Positions 49,781 to 59,077 are shown, numbered from the stretch's first letter. The stretch: 64,000 nucleotides of DNA from Clostridium sp. K4410.MGS-306 (GCA_000980375.1 LARD01000009.1:62001-126000); one strand, 5' to 3'. Numbers and translations are program-made. Notes: generated from the letters alone by a model not told the origin.

Positions 49781-51568
49781 ATGGACAGTAATAAATTAAG
49801 AAATATAGCTATCATCGCTCACGTTGACCACGGCAAAACAACGCTTGTTGACTGTATGCTCAAACAGTGCGGCGTTTTCAGACAAAACGAAGTTGTGCAG
49901 GAACGTATCCTGGACAGTAATGACCTCGAAAGAGAAAGAGGCATCACTATCCTTGCCAAAAACGTTTCCGTTCACTATAACGGCTACAAAATTAACATCG
50001 TAGACACCCCTGGCCACGCAGATTTTGGCGGTGAGGTTGAGCGTGTACTCGGTATGGTTGACGGTGCACTTTTGATTGTCGACGCAGCAGAAGGCCCTAT
50101 GCCGCAGACAAGATTTGTGCTGCAAAAAGCGCTGGAGCTCGGTATCAGAGTTATTGTTGTTATCAACAAAATTGACAAACCCGCAGCAGATCCTGACGAA
50201 ACCCTCAACAAAGTATTTGACCTGTTTACGGAATTGACTGACGATGAATATCTGATTGATTTCCCTGTTGTGTATGCAAGCAGCCTTCACGGTTTTGCTA
50301 AAAAAGAACTTGAAGATGAATCCACAGATATAATTCCTCTTCTTGATTGCATTATCGAAAATGTAAAATCTCCTGTAGCAGACGCTTCAAAGGATTTGCA
50401 ATTCCACGTAACAACTCTTGATTACAACGAGTATGTGGGCCGTATCGCAATCGGCAGAATCGTTAACGGCTCTATGAAATCACAGGAGCAGGTAAGCCAC
50501 ATACAAACAGACGGCACAATTTCTAAAGGCAAAATTATTAAACTTTTCGGCTTCGAAGACCTTGGCCGTGTGGAAATTAAAGAAGCCTCCGCAGGCGATA
50601 TTGTTGGTATTGCAGGATTCCCTGATATCCAAATTGGCGAAACAATTGCCAGCCTTGACAATCCGCAGGCTCTTCCGTTGATTAAAATCGATGAGCCCAC
50701 ATTGCAAATGAATTTTTCCGTTAACAACAGCCCGTTTGCAGGTCAGGAAGGCAAGTTTGTGACTTCCCGCCAGTTGAGAAAACGACTCTATCAAGAGCTT
50801 GAAAAAAACGTTTCTCTCCGTGTTGAAGATACTGACTCTACTGATATTTTCAAAGTTTCAGGCAGGGGCGAGCTTCACCTGAGTATTTTGATTGAAACAA
50901 TGAGAAGAGAAGGTTTCGAGTTTCAGGTGTCAAAACCGGAAGTTATCTACAAAACAATTAATGAAGAAACTTATGAGCCGTACGAAGACCTTCTAATCGA
51001 TGTTCCGGAAGAATGTGCAGGCAGCTGTATCGAAAAACTCGCAGGCAGAAAAGGCGAAATGCTCGAAATGCAGGCTGTCGGCTCACGTTCAAAAATGAGA
51101 TTTTTAATTCCTTCAAGAGGCCTCATCGGTTTTAGGGGTGAATTTATCAGAATGACAAGGGGCGAAGGTATCATGAACCACACCTTTGCAGAATATAAAC
51201 CCTATGCAGGCGATATCAACCGTCAGAGAATGGGCTCTCTTATTGCCCACGAAGAAGGCGAGGCTGTACCATACGCACTAGCCCAGTTTGAAGACAGAGG
51301 CGTGTTCTTTGTTACTCCAAAAACCAGAGTGTACAGAGGTATGATTGTAGGTGAATGCAACAGAGCTCAAGATATTGCAGTAAACGTTTGCAAAACAAAA
51401 AAACTTACCAATATGAGAACAGCAACAGCAGATGTTATGGTTACCCTTCAGGCGCCCAGAAATATGTCTTTAGAGGAATGTCTTGAGTACATCTCTGATG
51501 ATGAGCTTGTTGAAGTTACTCCGCAAAACATTCGTATGAGAAAATACGACCTTGTTAAATTAAGATAA
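49781..51568 (+). CDS. typA: translational GTPase TypA/BipA
   Basis: 595-residue ribosome-associated GTPase involved in 50S assembly and stress or cold adaptation. G1 motif AHVDHGKT (13-20), switch region RERGITILAK, G3 DTPGHADFGGEV and G4 NKIDKPAA are all intact. EF-G-like domains II, III and V follow. The BipA-specific C-terminal domain (from about 490) includes TPKTRVYRGMIVGE and NMRTATADVMV. The flagellar stator/switch operon follows after 237 nt that contain a palindromic repeat. Confidence 0.97.
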   Translation: MDSNKLRNIAIIAHVDHGKTTLVDCMLKQCGVFRQNEVVQERILDSNDLERERGITILAKNVSVHYNGYKINIVDTPGHADFGGEVERVLGMVDGALLIVDAAEGPMPQTRFVLQKALELGIRVIVVINKIDKPAADPDETLNKVFDLFTELTDDEYLIDFPVVYASSLHGFAKKELEDESTDIIPLLDCIIENVKSPVADASKDLQFHVTTLDYNEYVGRIAIGRIVNGSMKSQEQVSHIQTDGTISKGKIIKLFGFEDLGRVEIKEASAGDIVGIAGFPDIQIGETIASLDNPQALPLIKIDEPTLQMNFSVNNSPFAGQEGKFVTSRQLRKRLYQELEKNVSLRVEDTDSTDIFKVSGRGELHLSILIETMRREGFEFQVSKPEVIYKTINEETYEPYEDLLIDVPEECAGSCIEKLAGRKGEMLEMQAVGSRSKMRFLIPSRGLIGFRGEFIRMTRGEGIMNHTFAEYKPYAGDINRQRMGSLIAHEEGEAVPYALAQFEDRGVFFVTPKTRVYRGMIVGECNRAQDIAVNVCKTKKLTNMRTATADVMVTLQAPRNMSLEECLEYISDDELVEVTPQNIRMRKYDLVKLR

Positions 51569-51659
51569 CTCTCTTGCGGCAGTGCTGTAAAATCCTCTAT
51601 TCGGTGTATACTCTTATACCTCAAAATGTGGAATCATAGTAATATATAGACTGTCCGAG

Positions 51660-51757
51660 AAAATTTTGCGATAACGAACGTGAGCAAAATTTTTGAGTGT
51701 CATTGGAAAAGGTGAGTCAGTGACGACTCGAGAAGTCGAGTCGACAATGACGACACT
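51660..51757. repeat. two adjacent palindromes between typA and motA (possible MITE-like repeat)
   Basis: First, AAAATTTTGC (51660-51669) and GCAAAATTTT (51684-51693) form a perfect 10-bp inverted repeat with a 14-nt loop. Immediately after, AGTGTCATTG (51696-51705) pairs with CAATGACGACACT (51745-51757, one 3-nt insertion). That enclosed region holds an inner 8-bp hairpin CGACTCGA-GAAG-TCGAGTCG (51724-51743). The right side carries AATGAC, as in the repeat at 6456-6495. There is no T-tract, so neither is a standard terminator. Confidence 0.7.
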
Positions 51758-51805
51758 GGATTAAATTTGGGAACAATTGGGGATAGTATATCCAAGAGGT
51801 AGGTT

Positions 51806-52606
51806 TTGAATTTTTCGGCAATAATAGCGCTTGTCGCAGCTGTTTTATTAATACTGGCTTCACACAGGGCTGATGGAGAGTCCATGGTGTCATTGCTTCA
51901 GCCTTCGGCTTTTATGATAGTGCTGGGCGGGACATTCTGTGCAGCTGTAGTCAACTTTAAACCGTCTACGCTAATGACGGCTTTAAGGTCTTCTGTGGAT
52001 GTGTTTTTAGAAAAACAACCTTCACAGATAAAAGTTATTGACGAAATTATCTACCTTGCCCATCAGGCAAAAATGAAGGGGCTTTTTTATTTGAATAATC
52101 TTGTGGACGATATCCAGGATCCGTTCTTAAAAAGAGGGGTTCAGCTCTCCATAGACTTTAACAACCCGCAGATGATTTACGATATTTTGAAAGCAGAAAT
52201 ATCATACGATGAGGAGGAAGAACTCATTAACTCGCGTGTGTTTGAGGCACTTGGCGGTTATGCTCCTACCTTTGGTATTGTGGGTGCTGTGTTTGGCCTT
52301 ATCCAGATAATGGGTTACATCCAGCAGCCCGATATCCTTGCACAGGGCATTGCGGTTGCGTTTGTTTCCACACTTTACGGTGTAGGGTTTGCAAACCTCT
52401 TGTTCTTGCCGGTTGCAGGCAAGTTAAAAATGAACACAAGAGAAAGAATTCTGTTAAAAGAAGTAGTGCTGCAGGGTATTGTGTCTATCCAGATGGAAGA
52501 ATCACCAATGGTTATTGAAGAAAAACTCGTTGCCTACCTCAAATATCACAACAAGACTCATTCAATAGAAAATAGAAAACAAACGGGGCTGTACGGACTA
52601 AGATAA
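51806..52606 (+). CDS. motA: flagellar stator protein MotA
   Basis: 266 residues with four membrane helices (about 2-20, 32-52, 148-170 and 180-200). Stator signatures LQPSAFMIVLGGTFCA and GYAPTFGIVGAVFGLI (with the conserved functional proline) are present. The cytoplasmic loop contains charged residues for FliG contact. It forms the ion-driven stator with MotB. The start is TTG 51806, just after GAGGTAGG, and no ATG is available upstream of the first helix. motB begins directly after its stop. Confidence 0.95.
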   Translation: MNFSAIIALVAAVLLILASHRADGESMVSLLQPSAFMIVLGGTFCAAVVNFKPSTLMTALRSSVDVFLEKQPSQIKVIDEIIYLAHQAKMKGLFYLNNLVDDIQDPFLKRGVQLSIDFNNPQMIYDILKAEISYDEEEELINSRVFEALGGYAPTFGIVGAVFGLIQIMGYIQQPDILAQGIAVAFVSTLYGVGFANLLFLPVAGKLKMNTRERILLKEVVLQGIVSIQMEESPMVIEEKLVAYLKYHNKTHSIENRKQTGLYGLR

Positions 52607-53362
52607 ATGAAAAACGACTACTACTCAAACTCCAATGACTATATAAACCGCTGGGTTATTTCCTACGCGGATTTTGTCACAATGCTGCTTGCGCTGTTTA
52701 TGGTAATGTTTGCAACAAGCTCCATGGGTGATTTAAAAGTTAAGGATGTTAACAAGTCTATACAAAAAGTGTTTGTTTCAAAGCCCGCACAATCAACAGA
52801 TATTAAACAAAATACCATGGATAACCCGCAGGATGCACAGGGTGAAACAACCCCTCAAAGCAAACTTGATAATGCCGGAAAAACTATCCTGGACGGTGGA
52901 GACGGTATACTGGATGCAAAACAAATTGCGCAGCAGATAGAAAAAGATATCAACATGACAACGTCTGTAAAAGTGCTTAAAATAGACAGGGGCGTTGTAA
53001 TAAGATTAAATGATACTATGCTTTTTGACCCCGGATCTGCTATAATAAAACCACAGGCAAAAGCTACTCTGGATAAAATATCGCTTTCGCTGGCAAAGTT
53101 TCAAAACCCTGTATTAATCGAGGGGCACACGGATTCTATGCCGATAAGAAACGAAAAATTCCCGTCAAACTGGGAGCTTTCAACAGCGAGAGCCACAAAT
53201 ATCATAAAATATTTAACAGAAGCGCACAGCTTCCCTCCGGGCAGGCTGTCAGCAGTGGGATACGGTGAGTATATGCCCGTAGATGACAACAAAACACCTC
53301 AAGGGCGTGCAAAAAACCGTAGAGTGGATATAATAGTATTAAGCACACAAAAGAATAACTAA
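52607..53362 (+). CDS. motB: flagellar stator protein MotB
   Basis: 251 residues. The single membrane helix SYADFVTMLLALFMVMFAT carries the ion-binding aspartate at Asp22. A linker and plug region (about 45-115) lead to the OmpA-like peptidoglycan-binding domain (about 135-250), with IEGHTDSMPIRNEKFPSNWE and LSAVGYGEYMPV. It anchors the stator to the cell wall. The ATG abuts the motA stop. Fourteen nt separate it from fliL. Confidence 0.96.
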   Translation: MKNDYYSNSNDYINRWVISYADFVTMLLALFMVMFATSSMGDLKVKDVNKSIQKVFVSKPAQSTDIKQNTMDNPQDAQGETTPQSKLDNAGKTILDGGDGILDAKQIAQQIEKDINMTTSVKVLKIDRGVVIRLNDTMLFDPGSAIIKPQAKATLDKISLSLAKFQNPVLIEGHTDSMPIRNEKFPSNWELSTARATNIIKYLTEAHSFPPGRLSAVGYGEYMPVDDNKTPQGRAKNRRVDIIVLSTQKNN

Positions 53363-53377
53363 AGGTTGGAGATAAAA

Positions 53378-53989
53378 ATGGCTAAACCTACACAGGCAAA
53401 AGAACCTGAAACAAAGGATAAAGAACCGCAAAGCGGAGGAAATTCCATACTGATTAACGTAATCACAACAACAATTGTGTGTATTATTTTTATCGGTGTT
53501 AATTATTTCCTTCAATCAAATCTTTTAACAACCCAGTTAAAATCTGTTACTACAGAACAAGCTGCAGAGGATGATTCCGAACAGCTTGATAAACCCGAAA
53601 AAGGTATTGTGCTGGACCTCGGGGATTTTACAATGAACTTGAGCGACGTTGACCCGAGAAGATATCTCAAAGCCAATGTTGCAGTAGAAATAACAAATCC
53701 GGAGCCCGAAACACAGGCAGAAGAACCTAAAAAATCGGGAGGTCACGGCGGTCATGGCGAAGCTGCCGCACCAGACCCAAAAGCAGCAATTGTGGCAGAA
53801 ATGGAACAGTATAAACCGGCAATCAGAGACGCTGTTATTACTGTTTTGACAAGCAAAACCTCTGACGAGCTTGCTTCCACTGCAGGTAAAGAACTTGCAA
53901 AACAGCAGATTGCAGAGGCGGTTAACGGTATTTTTGACGGAGAAAGAGAAGTAATCAGGGTAAGCTTTGGCCAGTTTATCATGCAATAA
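53378..53989 (+). CDS. fliL: flagellar basal-body-associated protein FliL
   Basis: 203 residues with one N-terminal membrane helix (about 25-45, NVITTTIVCIIFIGVNYFL) and the periplasmic FliL domain starting LDLGDFTMNLSD. The domain is interrupted at about 115-135 by a Gly/His/Glu-rich insert (GGHGGHGEAAAPDP). The C-terminal IRVSFGQFIMQ is the family ending. FliL surrounds and stabilises the stator. ATG 53378 is preferred over TTG 53366 because GGAG (53368-53371) is 6 nt away. Confidence 0.9.
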   Translation: MAKPTQAKEPETKDKEPQSGGNSILINVITTTIVCIIFIGVNYFLQSNLLTTQLKSVTTEQAAEDDSEQLDKPEKGIVLDLGDFTMNLSDVDPRRYLKANVAVEITNPEPETQAEEPKKSGGHGGHGEAAAPDPKAAIVAEMEQYKPAIRDAVITVLTSKTSDELASTAGKELAKQQIAEAVNGIFDGEREVIRVSFGQFIMQ

Positions 53990-54008
53990 CACCCGACGGG
54001 AGAGGTAA

Positions 54009-55025
54009 ATGTCCGGTTTTCAATCAGCTAACAATAATAATACAGATATGTTCCCGCAAGATTACGCGGATAAAGACATCTTTATCAACGGAATCGATGA
54101 AACCGACGAACACAAAAAAGGCTACAAACTCTATAACTTCAGACGTCCTGACAAATTCTCAAAAGACCACTTAAGAGGTTTGCAGGATATCCACAAAGAG
54201 TTTTCAAGACAGCTTGCGCTTGTTTTGACAGCATATTTGAGAATGCACCTTGAAGTTGATGTTGTGTCTGTTGACCAGCTTACTTATGACGAGTTTATGC
54301 GTTCTGTGCCAAGCCCTATCTCTATTGCAATTTTTGAGCTCAACCCTCTGCCGGGCCAGGTGCTCCTCGGTATAAGCTTTGAAGTATTATCAAGTATTGT
54401 AGACAGAATGCTGGGCGGTGTAGGCACGGTAGAAGCTAAAGCAAGAGAGCTCACGGATGTTGAGGAATCTCTGCTTAAAAAGATGATTGAACGTACTATT
54501 CAGACTCTTGCCGATGCGTGGTCTCACATTATCCCTGTTGAGTCTCACCTCATTGGTCTGGATAACAATTATTCCGGAATTCAGGTTGCAACAGCCGGTG
54601 AAATTGTTGCTCTTATTACATTAGAGGTTCACATCTCGGGTAAACATTACGGTTTGATAAGCTTGTGTTTCCCTTATCCTGTTTTGGAAAATATACTTTC
54701 TCAGTTGACAACCCAGCACATATTCCAGACAAAAGGTATTATTGCAACCAGCGAAGAACGCCAGAAAATGATTGAAAAACTCGATACTTCTCTTGTTGAT
54801 ATCAATGTTCTTTTCGGTCAAACAGATATTTCGCTCAAAGAGTTTCTTGATTTAAAAGAGGGCGATGTATTAAAATTAGATAATGCAGCTACAGAGGATT
54901 TGATTATCAAAGTCAATGGCGAAAGAAAATTTTATGCCCGTCCGGGACGAATAAAAGATAAAATCTGTGTCAAAGTCACAGACAGGTATGACTACTACGT
55001 GGACGCACTCAAACGGTATTTTTAG
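54009..55025 (+). CDS. fliM: flagellar motor switch protein FliM
   Basis: 338 residues. The FliM/CheC-like middle domain (about 50-240) shows FSKDHLRGLQDIHKEFSRQ, SPISIAIFELNPLPGQ and DRMLGGVG. The C-terminal SpoA (surface presentation) domain (about 255-335) ends in RIKDKICVKVTDRY. The N-terminus lacks the usual 'LSQ.EID.LL' CheY-P-binding motif; instead it reads MFPQDYADKDIFINGIDE. FliM joins FliG and FliN in the C-ring that sets rotation direction. fliN follows after 12 nt. Confidence 0.93.
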   Translation: MSGFQSANNNNTDMFPQDYADKDIFINGIDETDEHKKGYKLYNFRRPDKFSKDHLRGLQDIHKEFSRQLALVLTAYLRMHLEVDVVSVDQLTYDEFMRSVPSPISIAIFELNPLPGQVLLGISFEVLSSIVDRMLGGVGTVEAKARELTDVEESLLKKMIERTIQTLADAWSHIIPVESHLIGLDNNYSGIQVATAGEIVALITLEVHISGKHYGLISLCFPYPVLENILSQLTTQHIFQTKGIIATSEERQKMIEKLDTSLVDINVLFGQTDISLKEFLDLKEGDVLKLDNAATEDLIIKVNGERKFYARPGRIKDKICVKVTDRYDYYVDALKRYF

Positions 55026-55037
55026 AAAGGATTTTTC

Positions 55038-55631
55038 ATGTCAGACGATAATATGCAAAATGATGATTTTAATAAAAACGAAATTCCATCAGCAGACGAT
55101 GATATCAGCGGCTTAAATCCTGCAATGAATATGCCGTTAGATGATGATATGCCTACAGCTGGTGATGGCACAATAGATTTTGAGTCTCAGCAACAGCATA
55201 ACGAAAATGCTGTGGATTATGATTTTAATGAAATGCAAGGCACACCTGCCAATGCTTCGCAAGAAGAAGTACATCTTAATGAAGCTGAAACAGCAGCTGA
55301 TGACGGCCCTGTAACGGTCCGTCCTGTTGAATTTACACCATTTGACAGTTATACACCGACAAATACTGATACCAACAAAAACCTTGAGCTTTTGATGGAT
55401 ATCAAACTGGAATTGACTGTTGAGCTGGGCAGATGCCAGCTGCCTGTTAAAAAAGTACTAGAGCTTACAAGAGGCTCTATTATTGAATTAGATAAAGTAG
55501 CCGGTGAGTCGGTAGAGCTTTTTGCAAACGGAAAACACGTTGCAAACGGCGAGGTTGTTGTTATAGAAGACAACTTCGGACTTCGTATTACAAGCATTAC
55601 AGACCCTGAAGAGAGAATAAAAAGCCTTTAA
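55038..55631 (+). CDS. fliN: flagellar motor switch protein FliN with acidic N-terminal extension
   Basis: 197 residues. The C-terminal SpoA domain (about 115-195), with LLMDIKLELTVELGRCQLPV and GLRITSITDPEERI, is classic FliN. The first 105 residues are strongly acidic (Asp/Glu/Asn) and disordered, about twice the normal FliN length. No CheC phosphatase motif is seen, so it is not FliY. It forms the lower C-ring. This is the last gene of motA-motB-fliL-fliM-fliN and converges on murQ with an 8-nt gap. Confidence 0.92.
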   Translation: MSDDNMQNDDFNKNEIPSADDDISGLNPAMNMPLDDDMPTAGDGTIDFESQQQHNENAVDYDFNEMQGTPANASQEEVHLNEAETAADDGPVTVRPVEFTPFDSYTPTNTDTNKNLELLMDIKLELTVELGRCQLPVKKVLELTRGSIIELDKVAGESVELFANGKHVANGEVVVIEDNFGLRITSITDPEERIKSL

Positions 55632-55639
55632 TATAAAGG

Positions 55640-56533
55640 TTAACCTTCAAAAATTCTTCTCAACACGCCATGGTGCTGCTTGAGCAATTTGTCTGCTTCT
55701 TCATAATCAAGCCCGTATAGAATATATAACACTGCGTGTTTTGTTTTGTAACCGTTTGCTTCCAGCACATTTCTTGCTGTTGCTTCTTTACAGCCGCATA
55801 TTTCAGTTACTATGGTGACAGCTCTTCGTTTTAGTTTTTCGTTTGTAGGGGTAACATCAATCATTAGATTGTGATAGGTTTTGCCTATTTTTACCATCGA
55901 AGCTGTGGAGAGCATATTTAGCACCATTTTTTGTGCTGTGCCTGCTTTCATTCTTGTAGAACCTGATATAGCTTCAGCTCCTGTTTCTACACAGATAAAA
56001 CAGTCTGCGTAATCTTTCATTTTTGCTTGCGGGTTTGATGTGACAACAATGGTTTTGCATTTTCTAAGCTTTGCCACCTGCAAAAATTTGATAACATATC
56101 TGGGATTGCCGGAAGCTGAAATGCCTACAATAGTGTCTGTGTCGCATATATCACAGTCTTCAAAATCCTGTAGTGCCATCTCTTCAGAGTCTTCTGCGCC
56201 TTCTACAGCTTCTTTAAGGGCTCTTATGCCGCCGGCTATGACGCCTTGAACCATATCAGGCGCAACATTAAACGTTGGCGGGCACTCTGATGCGTCTAAA
56301 ACACCCAGCCTGCCGCTTGTTCCTGCACCGACGTAAAAAAGCCTTCCTCCTTGCAAAAAGTTTCTTACAATAATATCAACACCTTTGGCAATCTGCGGAA
56401 TAGATTTTTTTACAGCCTGAGCAACTTTCATATCCTCATTGTTAATCATTGTGAGGATATCATGTGTTCCGACTATATCTATATTAAAAGTATCACGATT
56501 GATGTGTTCGGTTGCTGCATAGTCGTATTTCAT
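55640..56533 (-). CDS. murQ: N-acetylmuramic acid 6-phosphate etherase
   Basis: Cleaves the lactyl ether of MurNAc-6-P to give GlcNAc-6-P in peptidoglycan recycling. The SIS fold shows VGAGTSGRLGVLDASECPP with the catalytic Glu83, EGAEDSEEMA, VGISASGNPRYV and AISGSTRMKAGTAQK. Full length at 297 residues. It follows anmK by 13 nt; the pair converts anhydro-MurNAc to GlcNAc-6-P, feeding the same pool that GlmS supplies. It is the last gene of the korDABC-punA-anmK-murQ run. Confidence 0.97.
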   Translation of the reverse strand: MKYDYAATEHINRDTFNIDIVGTHDILTMINNEDMKVAQAVKKSIPQIAKGVDIIVRNFLQGGRLFYVGAGTSGRLGVLDASECPPTFNVAPDMVQGVIAGGIRALKEAVEGAEDSEEMALQDFEDCDICDTDTIVGISASGNPRYVIKFLQVAKLRKCKTIVVTSNPQAKMKDYADCFICVETGAEAISGSTRMKAGTAQKMVLNMLSTASMVKIGKTYHNLMIDVTPTNEKLKRRAVTIVTEICGCKEATARNVLEANGYKTKHAVLYILYGLDYEEADKLLKQHHGVLRRIFEG

Positions 56534-56546
56534 TTTTTACCCGTAC

Positions 56547-57683
56547 TTAGCTATAAGAGACTACACCCATGATAACTCTTTTTTGGGCTCCTGTACAGAG
56601 CATAAGATTGTTACATTTTTTGTTAAGTGTACAAAAACCCAGCATAGCAAAGGCTATTGCCTCTTTAAACTTGTCGTTTATGCCAAAATCTATGTGTGTC
56701 TTGATTATAACGGTGTTGTTAAAATAACTGTTTAAATATTTAATTAACGCCTTGTTGTATGCCCCTCCTCCGCCTAAAACAATTTCCTGAATCGAAGTTT
56801 TTGGCAGTACAAAATGTCTGTATGCGTCAAAAATTGTTCTTGCTGTGAGTGCCGTAATTGTTGCTATTATGTCAAACTTGTTTTCAGGCGCGTTTTTGAG
56901 AATTTTTTGTGCATAATCATTGTTAAAAAGCTCTCTGCCCGTGGACTTTGGGGGCTGCATAGAGTAATAGGGCTCGTCCATAAGTGATTGGAGCCAATCT
57001 TCATCAACCTTGCCCTTTAGTGCAATTTCGCCGCCTTTGTCATACGGCATATTAAAAAACTTTTGCACAGAGTAATCAATAAGCATATTCCCCGGGCCTG
57101 TGTCAAATGCGAAGGTGTCACAGTCTTTTGAAAGTACTGTAATATTTCCTATTCCTCCGATATTTTGGATGGCACGGTTTTTATCTTTTTTAAAAATCAA
57201 CTCATCCGCAAAAGGCACAAGAGGCGCTCCCTGCCCACCTGCGGCAATGTCTTTTGAGCGGAAGTCTCCTACTGTTGTAACCCCGGTCAATTGTGAAATA
57301 ACAGAGATATTTCCTATTTGCAGCGTGCTTCTTGTTTTTATACCGCCGGTTTCGATTTCTTGCGGGATATGAAAAACCGTCTGGCCGTGCGAGGCAATGT
57401 AGTCTACATCCTCAGCACAAAGCCCTGCTTTGTGTATAAGCTCATTTGCACATTGAGCGAACAACCTTCCGACAACAAAATCAAGATTGCAAACATCCGA
57501 AGTCGCTGCATTGTTATTTGCCATTTCAAGGAGTTTTTTTCTTACCTCATCGGGATAGCAAATTGAATGCCCATGAATAAATTCAAAGTTGAAATAGTCA
57601 TCAATATGCACAAGAGCAGCGTCTATGCCGTCTAATGATGTGCCGGACATCATCCCTATTGCGGTTTTAAAATTCTTTTTCAT
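56547..57683 (-). CDS. anmK: anhydro-N-acetylmuramic acid kinase
   Basis: Phosphorylates and hydrates 1,6-anhydro-MurNAc released from the cell wall. Family motifs: GMMSGTSLDGID (10-21), ASHGQTVFH, QIGNISVIS, GDFRSKDIAAGGQGAPLVPF, NIGGIGNITV, FDTGPGN and EIVLGGGGAYN. Full length at 378 residues. It lies directly upstream of murQ, as the pathway expects, and 19 nt after punA. Confidence 0.97.
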   Translation of the reverse strand: MKKNFKTAIGMMSGTSLDGIDAALVHIDDYFNFEFIHGHSICYPDEVRKKLLEMANNNAATSDVCNLDFVVGRLFAQCANELIHKAGLCAEDVDYIASHGQTVFHIPQEIETGGIKTRSTLQIGNISVISQLTGVTTVGDFRSKDIAAGGQGAPLVPFADELIFKKDKNRAIQNIGGIGNITVLSKDCDTFAFDTGPGNMLIDYSVQKFFNMPYDKGGEIALKGKVDEDWLQSLMDEPYYSMQPPKSTGRELFNNDYAQKILKNAPENKFDIIATITALTARTIFDAYRHFVLPKTSIQEIVLGGGGAYNKALIKYLNSYFNNTVIIKTHIDFGINDKFKEAIAFAMLGFCTLNKKCNNLMLCTGAQKRVIMGVVSYS

Positions 57684-57702
57684 AAATTAATTATACAACT
57701 TT

Positions 57703-58503
57703 TTACAAAACTGCAATCACTGTGTTTAAAAGCTTTTTAAAGGATTCTTTTACCTTTGCAGCTGTTTCCACAACCTCTGCATGTGAAAGTCTTGTGGGGT
57801 GTACACCTGCAGCAGAGTTTGTAATGCAGCTGATTCCAAGCACTTCCATAGCACAGTAATTGGCAACAAGAGCCTCGGGTACAGTAGACATACCCACAGC
57901 ATCTGCGCCCATAATGCGCAGCATGTTGATTTCTGCCGGTGTTTCATAACTCGGGCCGCTCATGGCTGCATAAACACCTTTTTGTACGGTCAAACCAAGC
58001 TCTTTACCTTTTGCCTGCGCAATATCGCAAAGAGACTTTCTGTAAATCTCGCTCATATCAGGGAATCTGTCGCCAAGTGTTGAGTCGTTTTCACCGATAA
58101 GCGGGTTTACGCCCATCAAATTAATGTGGTCTTTGATTACCATCAAATCCCCTGCTTTGTATTCTTTGTTTACACTGCCGGCTGCATTGGTTATTATAAG
58201 CGTTTTTACCCCGAGCTTTTTCATCACTTTTACGGGGTAAACAATACGGCTAATGTGATAGCCCTCATAATAGTGGTATCTTCCCTGCATTATTACGGCA
58301 TTTTTACCCTGAACCTTTGCAAATACAAGCTGCCCTTTGTGTCCGGCAACTGTGGATGTCTCAAACCCCGGAATATCAGAGTATTTTATCCTGACGCCTT
58401 CAAGATTGTCTGCAAAATCACCGAGCCCCGAGCCAAGGATTATACCAATCTCGGGCACAAAATCTTTTATTTGTTTTTGGATAAATTCGATTGTTTCTTT
58501 CAT
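57703..58503 (-). CDS. punA: purine nucleoside phosphorylase (PNP-I, trimeric type)
   Basis: Cleaves (deoxy)inosine and guanosine with phosphate. Signatures: GSGLGDF (24-30), AGHKG with a phosphate-binding His, QGRYHYYEGY (73-82), ITNAAGS, and YETPAEI. ITNSAAG near the C-terminus includes the Asn that selects 6-oxopurines. It complements adenine deaminase and Prs in purine salvage. It begins 8 nt after korC, within the long minus-strand run. Confidence 0.95.
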   Translation of the reverse strand: MKETIEFIQKQIKDFVPEIGIILGSGLGDFADNLEGVRIKYSDIPGFETSTVAGHKGQLVFAKVQGKNAVIMQGRYHYYEGYHISRIVYPVKVMKKLGVKTLIITNAAGSVNKEYKAGDLMVIKDHINLMGVNPLIGENDSTLGDRFPDMSEIYRKSLCDIAQAKGKELGLTVQKGVYAAMSGPSYETPAEINMLRIMGADAVGMSTVPEALVANYCAMEVLGISCITNSAAGVHPTRLSHAEVVETAAKVKESFKKLLNTVIAVL

Positions 58504-58510
58504 AATTTGA

Positions 58511-59077
58511 TTATACAGTAACTAATTGATTCTTGATAATGTTAGCGCCATACTCAACAGACTCAAGGTTATTGGGCAAAAGCGCAGCTTTTTTGGCAGA
58601 AACGGTTTTGGCCATTTCTTTCATTACTTCTTTTATAGATTCGAGTTTTAAAATCTTTGTCTTTTCAATAAAAGCACCAAGTGCCATTACATTTATAAAA
58701 GTCGGCTGCGTAAGCTTTTGAGCCAGCTCGTTAAATGGAATGTTTATGTATTTGATATCAGTTCTTTTGGGTTTTAAATGGCACAAAGAAGAATTGACTA
58801 TCATAAAGCCGCCCGGTTTAACTTTGCTTTCAAACTTTTCCTGTGACGCGTCATTGAGGGCAATAACAGCGTCAGCCCTGTCAATGATGGGGGAGGGAAC
58901 CTCTTTGTCCGAGATATTAACAGCACAATTTACAGCGCCGCCTCTCATTTCTGCGCCGTATGCGGGGAACCACGTTGTGTGCTTGCCTTCAAAAACTGCG
59001 CTGTGGCACAGCAAAATTCCTGCAAACAATGCACCCTGTCCGCCAAAGCCTGATATTATTACACTCATGTCCTGCAT
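58511..59077 (-). CDS. korC: 2-oxoacid:ferredoxin oxidoreductase gamma subunit
   Basis: 188 residues of the gamma (pyruvate/ketoisovalerate oxidoreductase) family. Key blocks are VIISGFGGQGALFAGILL and WFPAYGAEMRGG, then ADAVIALNDAS. It completes the four-subunit enzyme that oxidatively decarboxylates a 2-oxoacid to acyl-CoA with reduction of ferredoxin. Its ATG overlaps the korB stop (TAATG); a second ATG at 59068 is possible. Confidence 0.94.
   Translation of the reverse strand: MQDMSVIISGFGGQGALFAGILLCHSAVFEGKHTTWFPAYGAEMRGGAVNCAVNISDKEVPSPIIDRADAVIALNDASQEKFESKVKPGGFMIVNSSLCHLKPKRTDIKYINIPFNELAQKLTQPTFINVMALGAFIEKTKILKLESIKEVMKEMAKTVSAKKAALLPNNLESVEYGANIIKNQLVTV

Noticed and set aside
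55636..55647. Perfect 12-bp palindrome AAGGTTAACCTT at the convergent ends of fliN and murQ
   Set aside because: It overlaps the murQ stop, has no loop or T-tract, and is short enough to arise by chance between converging genes.
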